Positions 1 through 7,279 of a stretch of 64,000 bases of DNA are shown here, piece by piece; the stretch's first letter is position 1; every line of letters begins with the position of its first letter. The translations under genes and the position numbers were made by a program. The DNA is from JACDAE01 sp963744875 (GTDB lineage: Bacteria; Chloroflexota; Ktedonobacteria; Ktedonobacterales; Ktedonobacteraceae): contig CAVUVQ010000006.1 in assembly GCA_963744875.1 (NCBI GenBank), positions 62,001-126,000 on the forward strand. The letters are read 5' to 3'. The notes under the pieces are model-generated. The model made no database searches, was not told where the DNA came from, and saw only the letters and a list, made by a program, of their open reading frames with translations.

Positions 1-1611
1 AAGGCCGCTATTACACATGCGCTCTACTACATGGACGATATCCAGCAAAATATGAGTCAGGTCCAGTTAGGAAGCCTTCCTCTCATCAATGCGAAGCAAA
101 AAGCTCAGCTTACCGGCGTCCTGGACACAACTTCCCTCAATCCGTAATTTGATCATGCAAAATCAGAATATGGTTGATCTCGTTACCTGGCTCCTGGGTG
201 TTGGTCAACCACGGCGTTTTCTCGTCCAGACAATGGATACGGGCGAAATGCGTCCTGGTGGTGGCTTTACAGGGCAATATGGGATGCTGAGTATTCAGAA
301 TGGACGTGTAACTCCTTTCACATTGCGCGATGTCGGTTATGTTCGACTATAATGGTAATGGTACAGAACTTGATCGCCATGCACCACCGCAATATAGCTG
401 GATGAATTTCGGCAACTGGGGTCTGCGTGATTCAAATCTTTCCGGTGACTATCCGACTACGGCCCAGATCAATATGCAGGTATTCCAGGAACAGGGTGGT
501 GGTCCCGTTGATGGTGTTATTGATTTCACGCCAGCGTTTATCGGGCATATTATCGACGTAACAGGTCCAATTCATGTTACTGAGTATAATGAAACGATCA
601 CGCTCATCAAACCTGGAAGATCGCTTGCACTACTATCAGCAAGATAAAATGCGATCACATGGAGCAACGCAAAAAGTAATGACCTAAGGCTCCGGCACGT
701 AAAGCATTTACCTCTCTTCTGGGCAAATATTTTGCAGCGTGTGAGCCAGCATGCCAACAACGTAAGCTGATCACTATCGTCAAAAATGCTATGAAAGATA
801 TCCAATCACGCGATCTGGAGATATACTTCACTAATCCAGCTGCTGAGCAATGGTTGATCAATAATGGATACAGTGGTGGTATAAGTACATTCAGTAAGCA
901 GGATGGTTTCATGCTTGTGCAATCAAATATGAGTATCAGTAAGGCCAGTCGAGTACGTTCATACAACTGAACAGGACGATATTACTCTGGATGCCCAAGG
1001 TGGTGCCACGCATAATCTAGCAATTACACTGGATTATAATCGAGCTGGCCGTGATGTTTATGGCTACATACGTATTCTGACTACATGCGTCTCTACATGC
1101 CACAACCTTCACAATTGATCAGTGGCGATGGTTTTGATACTGGGCACCCATTATGTACCATTTATAGCCCCATCACAATCAAAAAGGTAACCTGGTTCAC
1201 TGGTATTACTAACACCCACCAGTGATTCAGCTGCAATTCATTGCCTCCCAGCGAGACGCTTTATTGTCCCAGTGGAAATTACAACATTAGCGATCGTGCT
1301 TATAATATGCCTAAAACAGCAGATGTAATGGGGGCACCAACAGCCACAACAAGCGATCTTCCCGGACGCGGCATGTTTGGTGGTATGACAGTGACTCCTC
1401 GAATTGCACATCTACTATCATGCTTTCATGGTATGTGCCCAATGCTGTGAAACATAATGGGAAAAATCTGGTTTACCCTTTGCTTGTTCAGAAGCAAGGT
1501 GGATACATTCCGACGCTACTGCTCAATGTCGATGCAAGTGCTATTAAGGGCATGAAATCCTTTAGTTTCAAGGGTGATCTGCACGCAGACCGTGTTTTTA
1601 ACATTCGCTAA
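1..1611 (+). pseudogene. decayed DUF4012 domain protein (5' end outside window)
   Basis: Pieces in all three forward frames together spell one protein of the DUF4012 family. Frame 1 covers the first 140 bases, then a +1 shift leads to the diagnostic core E-M-R-P-G-G-G-F-T-G-Q-Y-G near 247-285. Another shift near 340 leads to D-Y-N-G-N-G-T-E-L-D-R, others lie near 610 and 690, a long readable piece (K-L-I-T-I-V-K-N-A-M) runs to a stop at 968, and the C-terminal piece ends at 1611. At least five frame changes and internal stops make it non-functional. DUF4012 proteins are membrane-anchored extracellular proteins of unknown function in Gram-positives and Chloroflexota. Sequencing error alone is unlikely to explain so many lesions in one gene. 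Confidence 0.85.
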
Positions 1612-1628
1612 TCAATCTGTTTATGGAG

Positions 1629-1671
1629 AAAAAGAGGTCAGGTTATATACATAAAACCTGCCTCTTTTCTT
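1629..1671 (+). terminator. rho-independent-type terminator after the DUF4012 remnant
   Basis: Stem AAAAGAGG-T-CAGGTT pairs with AACCTG-CCTCTTTT (one bulged T) around an 11-base A/T loop, and the right arm runs into a T-rich tail. It begins 18 bases after the last stop codon of the pseudogene. Confidence 0.7.
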
Positions 1672-1728
1672 ATCATTTCATATCCTATGAAAAATCTCCT
1701 TTGTTGTTGTTTTTGTCTTTTTATACTA

Positions 1729-1757
1729 TTGACAACTGTCAATTAGCATGCTATAAA
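1729..1757 (+). promoter_or_regulatory. sigma70-type promoter with an inverted repeat on the -35 box
   Basis: TTGACA (1729-1734), 17-base spacer, TATAAA (1752-1757). The -35 is the left half of TTGACA-AC-TGTCAA (1729-1742), an inverted repeat placed where a repressor could cover the -35. Predicted start near 1764 leaves a leader of about 115 bases before the GTG at 1880. The leader can form small hairpins such as AGCTAAA...TTTAGCT and TCTC...GGAGA. Confidence 0.6.
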
Positions 1758-1879
1758 TATAAAAGCTGAGCTAAAGAAAATGCCAATTTAGCTTCTCGTT
1801 AATCGGGAGATTATTCTCAAGCTTTTTTCGCAATTTATAACATATTGTTTATAAATCAAATCTTAAAAGAGGAGTTTTC

Positions 1880-2455
1880 GTGAAAAAGTCAATTTCCACA
1901 ACCCAAAAGCTTTTATTCCTGGTTCCACTACTCGCACTTCTATTCACTGCGTTTAGTTCAACCGCAAGTGCTCACAGTGTATCTGGAGTAGGTCCACGTC
2001 CAGTTGCTCACAAGACATTAGCAACACAGAGCAGTCCCCCTTGTGATGCTACGAGTTGTTACACGTATGATCCCTATAGCTTAGGATGTCCAGGAGATTA
2101 CACAAAATCTGTGGGCATCTACTTAGGGACGCGGCTTCTTGCAACTATTTGGAACGTCTGGTCATCTTACTGCCGTGCAAATTGGGTAGAAGGGCAATTA
2201 AGTCCTTATGCTGTTTCCTCAAACATGTCGCTGACCATATCTATACAAGATATACCTTCCAATCTGAATCAAAATCCCCCCAAAGAAGAACAATGCTATC
2301 CTACTAGTTGTCCTACTGCTTATGGCTATCCAGGGTCATTAGTTGCATGGTCTAATATGATAGACGGTCAGCCACTAACCAAAGCAACGGGGACGGTTTG
2401 GGGGGTAGACACAGGAAATGGCAATTATCTAGGTAGCAATAGCATTGATAGATAG
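1880..2455 (+). CDS. secreted DUF2690-type protein
   Basis: GTG start preceded by GAGGAG at a good distance; 191 residues. Residues 1-31 are a classical Sec signal peptide (basic K-K, hydrophobic L-F-L-V-P-L-L core, A-S-A cleavage region). The mature part matches the pattern of DUF2690 proteins: C-D-A-T-S-C, Y-D-P-Y-S-L-G-C near residues 54-70, then a Tyr-Cys-x-Ala-Asn-Trp segment, and a further cysteine pair near 138-143, so disulfide bonds outside the cell are likely. The function of DUF2690 proteins is not known; many actinobacterial and ktedonobacterial genomes have several. It stands alone, with its own strong promoter upstream and a terminator downstream. Family match is by recognition of the cysteine pattern only. 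Confidence 0.7.
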   Translation: MKKSISTTQKLLFLVPLLALLFTAFSSTASAHSVSGVGPRPVAHKTLATQSSPPCDATSCYTYDPYSLGCPGDYTKSVGIYLGTRLLATIWNVWSSYCRANWVEGQLSPYAVSSNMSLTISIQDIPSNLNQNPPKEEQCYPTSCPTAYGYPGSLVAWSNMIDGQPLTKATGTVWGVDTGNGNYLGSNSIDR

Positions 2456-2524
2456 TCTTTTATAGACACATTCCTGATTCCCAACCGGGAATGCTTTCTG
2501 TCGATAAGGATAGTAGCTATATTA

Positions 2525-2573
2525 GAAAGAGTCATTCTTTCATCCATTCTCATAAGGAATGGCTCTTTCCTAT
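2525..2573 (+). terminator. terminator-like hairpin after the DUF2690 gene
   Basis: Arms GAAAGAGTCATTC (2525-2537) and GAATGGCTCTTTC (2557-2569) pair with one G.T, loop 19 bases, followed by a short pyrimidine-rich tail. A smaller hairpin (ATTCCCAACCGGGAAT) lies at about 2477-2493. The rest of the 2456-2831 gap holds only the putative promoter of the next gene. Confidence 0.55.
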
Positions 2574-2734
2574 CTAACCTATATAGAATCAGAGACACTA
2601 ACCCATACGCTCACCCCAGCATTGACTATTACCCACATTCCCTCCCCATTACGTCTTAAAAACACATGAAAAGCTACAGAGTGTAACTATAGACGCAACA
2701 AAGTCCGTACAAACCCTGGACTCAAACCGCTAGA

Positions 2735-2757
2735 GTATGCTATGTTATACTATGCTG
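2735..2757 (+). promoter_or_regulatory. candidate promoter/operator of the CarH-like gene
   Basis: A TATACT -10-like box (2746-2751) is embedded in a short direct repeat, TATGCTATG followed by TACTATGCTG. The -35 is poor. Autoregulation by a repeat over the -10 would fit a CarH/LitR-type repressor; this is inference from position only. Confidence 0.3.
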
Positions 2758-2831
2758 TTTTATCTATATCTGCCAGGCAAGGAAGATTGCAGCGTTATCT
2801 ATTATGTTCCTGCTAAGACCGGAGAGCATCC

Positions 2832-3971
2832 ATGACCATATACGAAGGCCCTATTGAGTGGCTGGACCTGGAAATGTTTTCTGCTACCCCTGTTTTCAAT
2901 ACGAAAGCAGTCGTACAGCAAACAGGCATCGCCGCCCCAACGCTACGTGCCTGGGAACGCCGCTATGATCTGCTCTCCCCGGAACGTGCTAATAACGACT
3001 ATCGTCTCTACTCGGAGCGCGATATTGCTCTCATTCGCTGGCTTAAAGCACGTATCGATAGTGGTATATCAATCAGTCAGGCCATCTCTCTCTTTCACCA
3101 TATGAGCCGAGAACGCCAGCAGCTTGTGTCTGCGGATGGGCAACAGGCGGCGAAGTTTGTTCAAGCCATGCCCACTTTCCAGATTACAACCGCTTCTCCC
3201 ATCTCATCACCCGCAGAACCATTTTTGCCAGGAAAAGAGATTCAGGAACCTGCTTCACTTCATAATGACGCACCCTTTGTTGCTTCTTATACAAATATCA
3301 ACTATGCGGCAACCCACAATATGTCTCTGGTGCGGGAACATCTTATTGAGGCATTTCGTATTCTTGATGAGCCAGCCGCAACAATGATGATGGGTTCTAT
3401 GCTAACCATCTATTCCGTAGAACAGGTCTGCACCGACTTAATAACCCCTACTCTATGGCAGATTGGGCAGCTCTGGGCCAATGGACAACTCTCTGTGGCC
3501 GTGGAACACTTCGCCAGCAACTTTTTTCGCGCCTTACTGACAAATCTGTTCCACGTCACACCTGGCCCGCGTGAAGGCCCTTTGACAATTACCTGTTGCG
3601 CACCTGGTGAGCCACATGAGTTGGCAGCTCTGATGCTCTCACTTTTTTTACGTCGTCAGCATACCCGCGTTGCTTATCTGGGACAGAGTATTGAGATCGA
3701 TGGCTTGCTTCATACGATCCGCAAACTCTCTCCCATGTTGGTCTGCATCTCGCTCACAATGCCTGAGTATCTACCCGCTTTGACCCAGCTAGCTACTCAA
3801 ATTCAGCGCATGCCAGCCCCCCGCCCTCTCTTTTCTTTTGGAGGTCAGGTATTTGCACATTATGCACAAGCTATCCCTCAGATTCCTGGCATCCATTTAA
3901 ATGGAGATTTGAAAGATATTGTCGCTCAGTTACACAGTATGGTTGTAAAATGCTCAGAGAACAAAAAATAG
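2832..3971 (+). CDS. MerR-family regulator with cobalamin-binding sensor (CarH/LitR-like)
   Basis: 379 residues. Residues 22-90 are a MerR-type winged helix (T-K-A-V-V-Q-Q-T-G-I, T-L-R-A-W-E-R-R-Y, Y-R-L-Y-S-E-R-D-I). After a Pro/Ser linker, residues 165-240 match the four-helix cap of B12-binding modules and contain W215 with nine residues before E225-H226, the Wx9EH signature of light-sensing CarH proteins. Residues 250-375 form the Rossmann B12-binding domain; H262 in G-E-P-H-E-L-A is the expected lower-axial ligand of the E/D-x-H-x-x-G motif, although the final Gly is Ala. Known CarH proteins bind adenosylcobalamin, repress carotenoid genes in the dark and release DNA in light. Here the overlapping membrane protein gene downstream is the likely first target. 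Light sensing is inferred. Confidence 0.85.
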   Translation: MTIYEGPIEWLDLEMFSATPVFNTKAVVQQTGIAAPTLRAWERRYDLLSPERANNDYRLYSERDIALIRWLKARIDSGISISQAISLFHHMSRERQQLVSADGQQAAKFVQAMPTFQITTASPISSPAEPFLPGKEIQEPASLHNDAPFVASYTNINYAATHNMSLVREHLIEAFRILDEPAATMMMGSMLTIYSVEQVCTDLITPTLWQIGQLWANGQLSVAVEHFASNFFRALLTNLFHVTPGPREGPLTITCCAPGEPHELAALMLSLFLRRQHTRVAYLGQSIEIDGLLHTIRKLSPMLVCISLTMPEYLPALTQLATQIQRMPAPRPLFSFGGQVFAHYAQAIPQIPGIHLNGDLKDIVAQLHSMVVKCSENKK

Positions 3972-4816
3972 TGTATACCAGACGCTTTCCCATCTATGGC
4001 TTTATCGCCCTCGCGCTCTGTTGTAGCGCCTGGGCCGCTGCCTGGCTCCGTGTCGAGCCGTTCTATCGCTATAGTTTTTTTCCGCTCTGGTTCGGGTACA
4101 TCTTGACAATGGATGCCCTGGTCGTCGCTCGCCACGGCACATCTCTGCTTCAACGTATGCGCTGGCGCTACATCGTGCTCTTTCTAGTCTCAAGCGTCTT
4201 CTGGTGGATCTTTGAAGGGCTGAACGTAGCGGTCAATAACTGGCACTACATCGTGGATCAACCTTATACTCCCCTGGCCTTTTTTCTACTTGCCACCCTC
4301 AATTTTAGCACTGTCCTGCCCGCCGTGATGGAGACTGCTGAGTTCCTCTCGACGTTCAAACGCCTTCACCCACAACTGCCCCCAGATGATCCCGGCCCTC
4401 GCCTCTCGCTCAAAACATTGATATCTATCGAATTACTGGGGATCGTGTGCTTCATTTTGCCATGGATCTTTCCACACTACTTCTTCGGGTTGGTCTGGCT
4501 CTGTGTTGTCCTTGTGCTTGACCCCATCAACAATTTCATGGGTCGTAAATCGGCAATTGCGCATATTGCGATGCGTGATTGGCGCTTCTTTGTTCTACCT
4601 CTGGCTGGCTTATGGTGTGGCTTCTTCTGGGAAATGTGGAACTTCTATTCCCTTCCCAAATGGTACTATACCGTCCCCTACGTAGGTTTCTGGAAGATTT
4701 TTGAGATGCCTTTGCTTGGCTACACCGGCTATCTCCCTTTTGCGCTGGAACTCTTTGCCCTCTATCAGTTCATTCTATTACTCAGTGGGCGCAAGAAAGA
4801 TTATCTGGCGATATAA
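3950..4816 (+). CDS. polytopic membrane protein with two similar halves
   Basis: 288 residues, about seven hydrophobic segments, overlapping the regulator gene by 22 bases and so co-transcribed and probably translationally coupled. Two stretches look like copies of one motif: F-W-W-I-F-E-G-L-N-x-x-x-x-x-W-H-Y near residues 84-100 and F-F-W-E-M-W-N-F-x-x-x-x-K-W-Y-Y near 225-240. Each is acidic-aromatic and followed by a membrane segment, suggesting an internal duplication with an active or ligand-binding face. I do not recognise the family. Linkage to a CarH-like regulator makes a light-induced role, for example in pigment or isoprenoid chemistry, plausible but unproven. Lycopene cyclases of the CarR/CrtYcd type also have small repeated membrane halves, but their motifs are not evident here. 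Confidence 0.7.
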   Translation: MLREQKIVYTRRFPIYGFIALALCCSAWAAAWLRVEPFYRYSFFPLWFGYILTMDALVVARHGTSLLQRMRWRYIVLFLVSSVFWWIFEGLNVAVNNWHYIVDQPYTPLAFFLLATLNFSTVLPAVMETAEFLSTFKRLHPQLPPDDPGPRLSLKTLISIELLGIVCFILPWIFPHYFFGLVWLCVVLVLDPINNFMGRKSAIAHIAMRDWRFFVLPLAGLWCGFFWEMWNFYSLPKWYYTVPYVGFWKIFEMPLLGYTGYLPFALELFALYQFILLLSGRKKDYLAI

Positions 4817-4835
4817 CTATACTGTTATATCGCCA
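4806..4835. terminator. perfect 12-bp hairpin over the stop codon region
   Basis: TGGCGATATAAC (4806-4817) and GTTATATCGCCA (4824-4835) are perfectly complementary around a 6-base loop. It covers the stop codon of the membrane protein gene and lies between that gene and the facing glycosyltransferase-like gene, so it probably ends transcription, possibly from both sides. No long T tract follows. Confidence 0.5.
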
Positions 4836-4864
4836 ATTTCAAGTGATGAATAATCCTATTTGTC

Positions 4865-5066
4865 TCAGCGTTTCACCGGCACAAATATAATATAATCGTT
4901 TATATCAATGCGTGAATATCCTTTATTGCGTTCGAATTTGCTTATTATGTCCTCTGGATGGAAATACCCATCGTCGGTAAAAACGTACGCGGCTTTCTTG
5001 CTTTTATCCACAATCGTCTTGTAAAGAGCGTAGCGCGTGAGGTCGTCCGGACCCTATTTTCGCTTT
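4865..5066 (-). pseudogene. detached C-terminal part of the GT39-like gene
   Basis: Read on the minus strand, this segment encodes a good protein tail in a different frame from the upstream gene: G-P-D-D-L-T-R-Y-A-L-Y-K-T near its start, then K-A-A-Y-V-F-T-D-D-G-Y-F-H-P-E-D, and it ends at a TGA complementary to 4865-4867. This kind of tail follows the Y-W-x-C-D-R...Q-I-x-C segment in related membrane proteins. A frame change plus a stop between about 5055 and 5075 separates it from the main gene. Confidence 0.6.
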
Positions 5067-5069
5067 ATA

Positions 5070-6611
5070 TCAACACTCTTTTATCGCCGCACAACTAATC
5101 TGCTCACGACTCTGAAAAATAACGCGATCACACACCCAGTAGCCGGAATAGATCGTGTTTATTCCCATATGCATGAGTGTATCGATGACCTCTACCTGCC
5201 CCTGCATGAGTACATTTCCACCTGAGATCAAGGGTAGATCTTGAATTGTCCCAAGCACTGGAACAAGCAGAAGTATTGCAAGAAAAAACATGTTAATGTA
5301 CTTGCTCTTTACCCACTTTATGCGATCAAGCCAGCTATGATCATTCATCAAGGGAGCGATAACAGCGGGAATTGTCACCATCAGGCCAACCAGGTAGCGA
5401 TAGCTCCAGGGGCGTTGTGCGGCTGTCGCACTGGATAAATAAGAGAGAATTGTGAGCCAGGCACATAGCAATAACAAGAGGCGTGCAGTATGCAGTATCA
5501 GTGCTTGCCTTTCCTGGGTTTCCAATGTCTTTTCCGCAGCTTTTTTCTTCCTGAGCATCGCGATTGATTTTAGCGCATTCCAGCTTGAAATCGCCAACAA
5601 TCCCATATAACCCAGGCTCCAGGCTGCATACAGCAAAATAGGCAGGATAAACTGTTTTTGCACTGGATTATAAAATGGTAACACGATATTAGAAATGATT
5701 TGTGGCATACCTGTTGCTATGGGGAGCGAAAAGAGGAAGGTTCCGGAGAATTGTTTTAACAAGAGTCTGATTCCGGTTGGGGCATCAGGATAGGAAGTAC
5801 TGTGTAGAGTGAATAAATACCGCAAGCGAGATTTCTGCCCAATAGGTGCGCTAATATTATATTTAATTAATGGTATTGCACCAATAAGCAAACCTAGCAA
5901 TAAAAATATACCATTTTTCGAGAGCAGGTCACGTCGACAAAAGAGAAGCAGTAATACGGTGCTGCAAAAAACAAATGGAACAACCAGTAAATGGCTCCAT
6001 AATCCCAGCCCGGTCGCTATTCCCCAGCCTCCATAGGCAATTCTACGTGCCCACAACAGCTTTGTGTTTTGCTCATCTTCTCTATTGCTACTCAATACCA
6101 GCCATGAAGCAAGCAACATTACTGCTGTACCAAACACCAACGTCTCAACTGCTCCACCAACCGCTTTCATCTCCGGAATCAACACATTCATAGCCCCAAC
6201 TACCATCAGGAGTAAGGCCACGCAGGCAACTTTTCTGCCATATAATAAGCTACCCAGCAGATAGACCAGCACTAAAAAGGTGGTAAAGAAGAGCAACATA
6301 CCTAGACGCAAGGAAAAAACTGAAACTCCGAACAGGCGAAACATGAACGCTCCAGCATAGGCTTCGGCAACTCCCATATAATTCTGACCATAGAAATAAA
6401 TGGGATGCGCGTGCTGAAACGCTATGTGTAATGCCTCCAGCCCCATCGTCCCCTCTTCACTATCTGTAAGCGGCCAGTTATGTGCCATAAGAAAAAGGCG
6501 AAATATAACCGCGCATAGAATAATGATGCCGGCTAATAGAGCATACTGATATTTATGAAAATCGAGGATTTTTTTTCGCACTGCAATTCTCTCCCTTTTC
6601 CAGGAAAACAT
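5070..6611 (-). CDS. GT39/ArnT-like membrane glycosyltransferase, C-terminally truncated by frameshift
   Basis: 513 residues with about 11 hydrophobic segments. Near residues 47-85 it has the loop typical of dolichyl-phosphate-mannose-type transferases: N-W-P-L-T-D-S-E-E-G-T-M-G, then H-P-I-Y-F-Y-G-Q-N-Y-M-G. These enzymes transfer a sugar from a polyprenyl-phosphate donor to an acceptor on the outer face of the membrane; the acceptor here cannot be guessed. The reading frame stops at C-A-A-I-K-E-C while coding potential continues in another frame to 4865, so about 65 residues of the C-terminal domain are lost or the sequence has an error. It stands alone on the minus strand; the upstream side is the repeat region before dnaN. 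Confidence 0.75.
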   Translation of the reverse strand: MFSWKRERIAVRKKILDFHKYQYALLAGIIILCAVIFRLFLMAHNWPLTDSEEGTMGLEALHIAFQHAHPIYFYGQNYMGVAEAYAGAFMFRLFGVSVFSLRLGMLLFFTTFLVLVYLLGSLLYGRKVACVALLLMVVGAMNVLIPEMKAVGGAVETLVFGTAVMLLASWLVLSSNREDEQNTKLLWARRIAYGGWGIATGLGLWSHLLVVPFVFCSTVLLLLFCRRDLLSKNGIFLLLGLLIGAIPLIKYNISAPIGQKSRLRYLFTLHSTSYPDAPTGIRLLLKQFSGTFLFSLPIATGMPQIISNIVLPFYNPVQKQFILPILLYAAWSLGYMGLLAISSWNALKSIAMLRKKKAAEKTLETQERQALILHTARLLLLLCAWLTILSYLSSATAAQRPWSYRYLVGLMVTIPAVIAPLMNDHSWLDRIKWVKSKYINMFFLAILLLVPVLGTIQDLPLISGGNVLMQGQVEVIDTLMHMGINTIYSGYWVCDRVIFQSREQISCAAIKEC

Positions 6612-6855
6612 AGCGTCTTCTCTCTGTTTTAACGAAGTTGTTATTCTGATTGTATCAATATATGCAACAAAATTAAGCCATTTCCCAGAAAGTACTCTGT
6701 AATAATGGCTGAAACAGACCAGATAGGTTTATACTGATTCAGATATTCTGGTTAAAAGTATCATACATATAATAATACTTATGGGTGTTCTAAGCGAATT
6801 TTATAGGAAATTAGGGGTACACAGGCTGGGAAATGGAGTTTCTCTCCATTGGGCG

Positions 6856-7136
6856 AATGTGGGTAGGGGCGTCACCTTGCGTCATTGACTCCAACTATTT
6901 TGGAACGAATGACGCAAGCACGACGCCCATGCCTGTAATACACGCAAAACGGTAGGGACCCGATTGTATCGCGTCCGCCATTCATGGAATCGTGGCCCAG
7001 GGTTGATCAATCACGGACGCGATACAATCGGGTCCCTACCGTTTTTCATGCTTTTCTGTGTTTTAGGCGTATCATTTTAGGCGCATCTTTCAGTTTATTG
7101 GAGTCAATGCATCTTGCGTGCGCCCCTACCCACATT
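6856..7136 (+). repeat. long GTAG-bordered palindromic element, copy A
   Basis: A 281-base element. Outer arms AATGTGGGTAGGGGCG (6856-6871) and CGCCCCTACCCACATT (7121-7136) are complementary. Inside is a TTGCGTCATT...AATGACGCAA hairpin on the left, TGACTCCAA on the left matched by TTGGAGTCA on the right, and a perfect 32-bp inverted repeat (6946-6977 with 7014-7045) around a 36-base loop. Each inner arm contains GTAG followed by an imperfect palindrome GGAC-C-CGAT-TGT-ATCG-C-GTCC, the layout of REP sequences. Same orientation as the copy at 50443; the copy at 8435 is reversed. The region 6612-6855 before it has no gene. Confidence 0.9.
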
Positions 7137-7201
7137 CCCAACGCCCCGGAAAATATCTCTTGATAAAGGTTTTTCACAAATATCTTGCAGTTTTATAACA
7201 G

Positions 7202-7230
7202 TTTACACTCCCGCCATTATGGGTTATACT
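7202..7230 (+). promoter_or_regulatory. promoter of dnaN
   Basis: TTTACA (7202-7207), 17-base spacer, TATACT (7225-7230). Predicted start near 7237, about 40 bases before the gene. It lies just outside copy A of the palindromic element. Confidence 0.65.
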
Positions 7231-7279
7231 AACCTGGAAATTTTGTTTGTGTTCTGGTTGTGCCTGGAGGAAAATGCCA

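Noticed and set aside
4002..4193. Arg-rich minus-strand frames opposite the membrane protein gene
   Set aside because: Antisense shadow of a hydrophobic coding region; typical Arg-rich artefact.
5004..5012. Perfect DnaA-box-like TTATCCACA; another near 55318-55326
   Set aside because: Both are inside coding sequence (GT39-like tail and MprF-like gene), isolated, with no cluster or A/T-rich unwinding region; dnaN nearby is not enough to propose an origin.
6856..7136. Possible CRISPR-type repeat-spacer array in the palindromic regions
   Set aside because: No regularly spaced direct repeats; the structure is nested inverted repeats with conserved loops.
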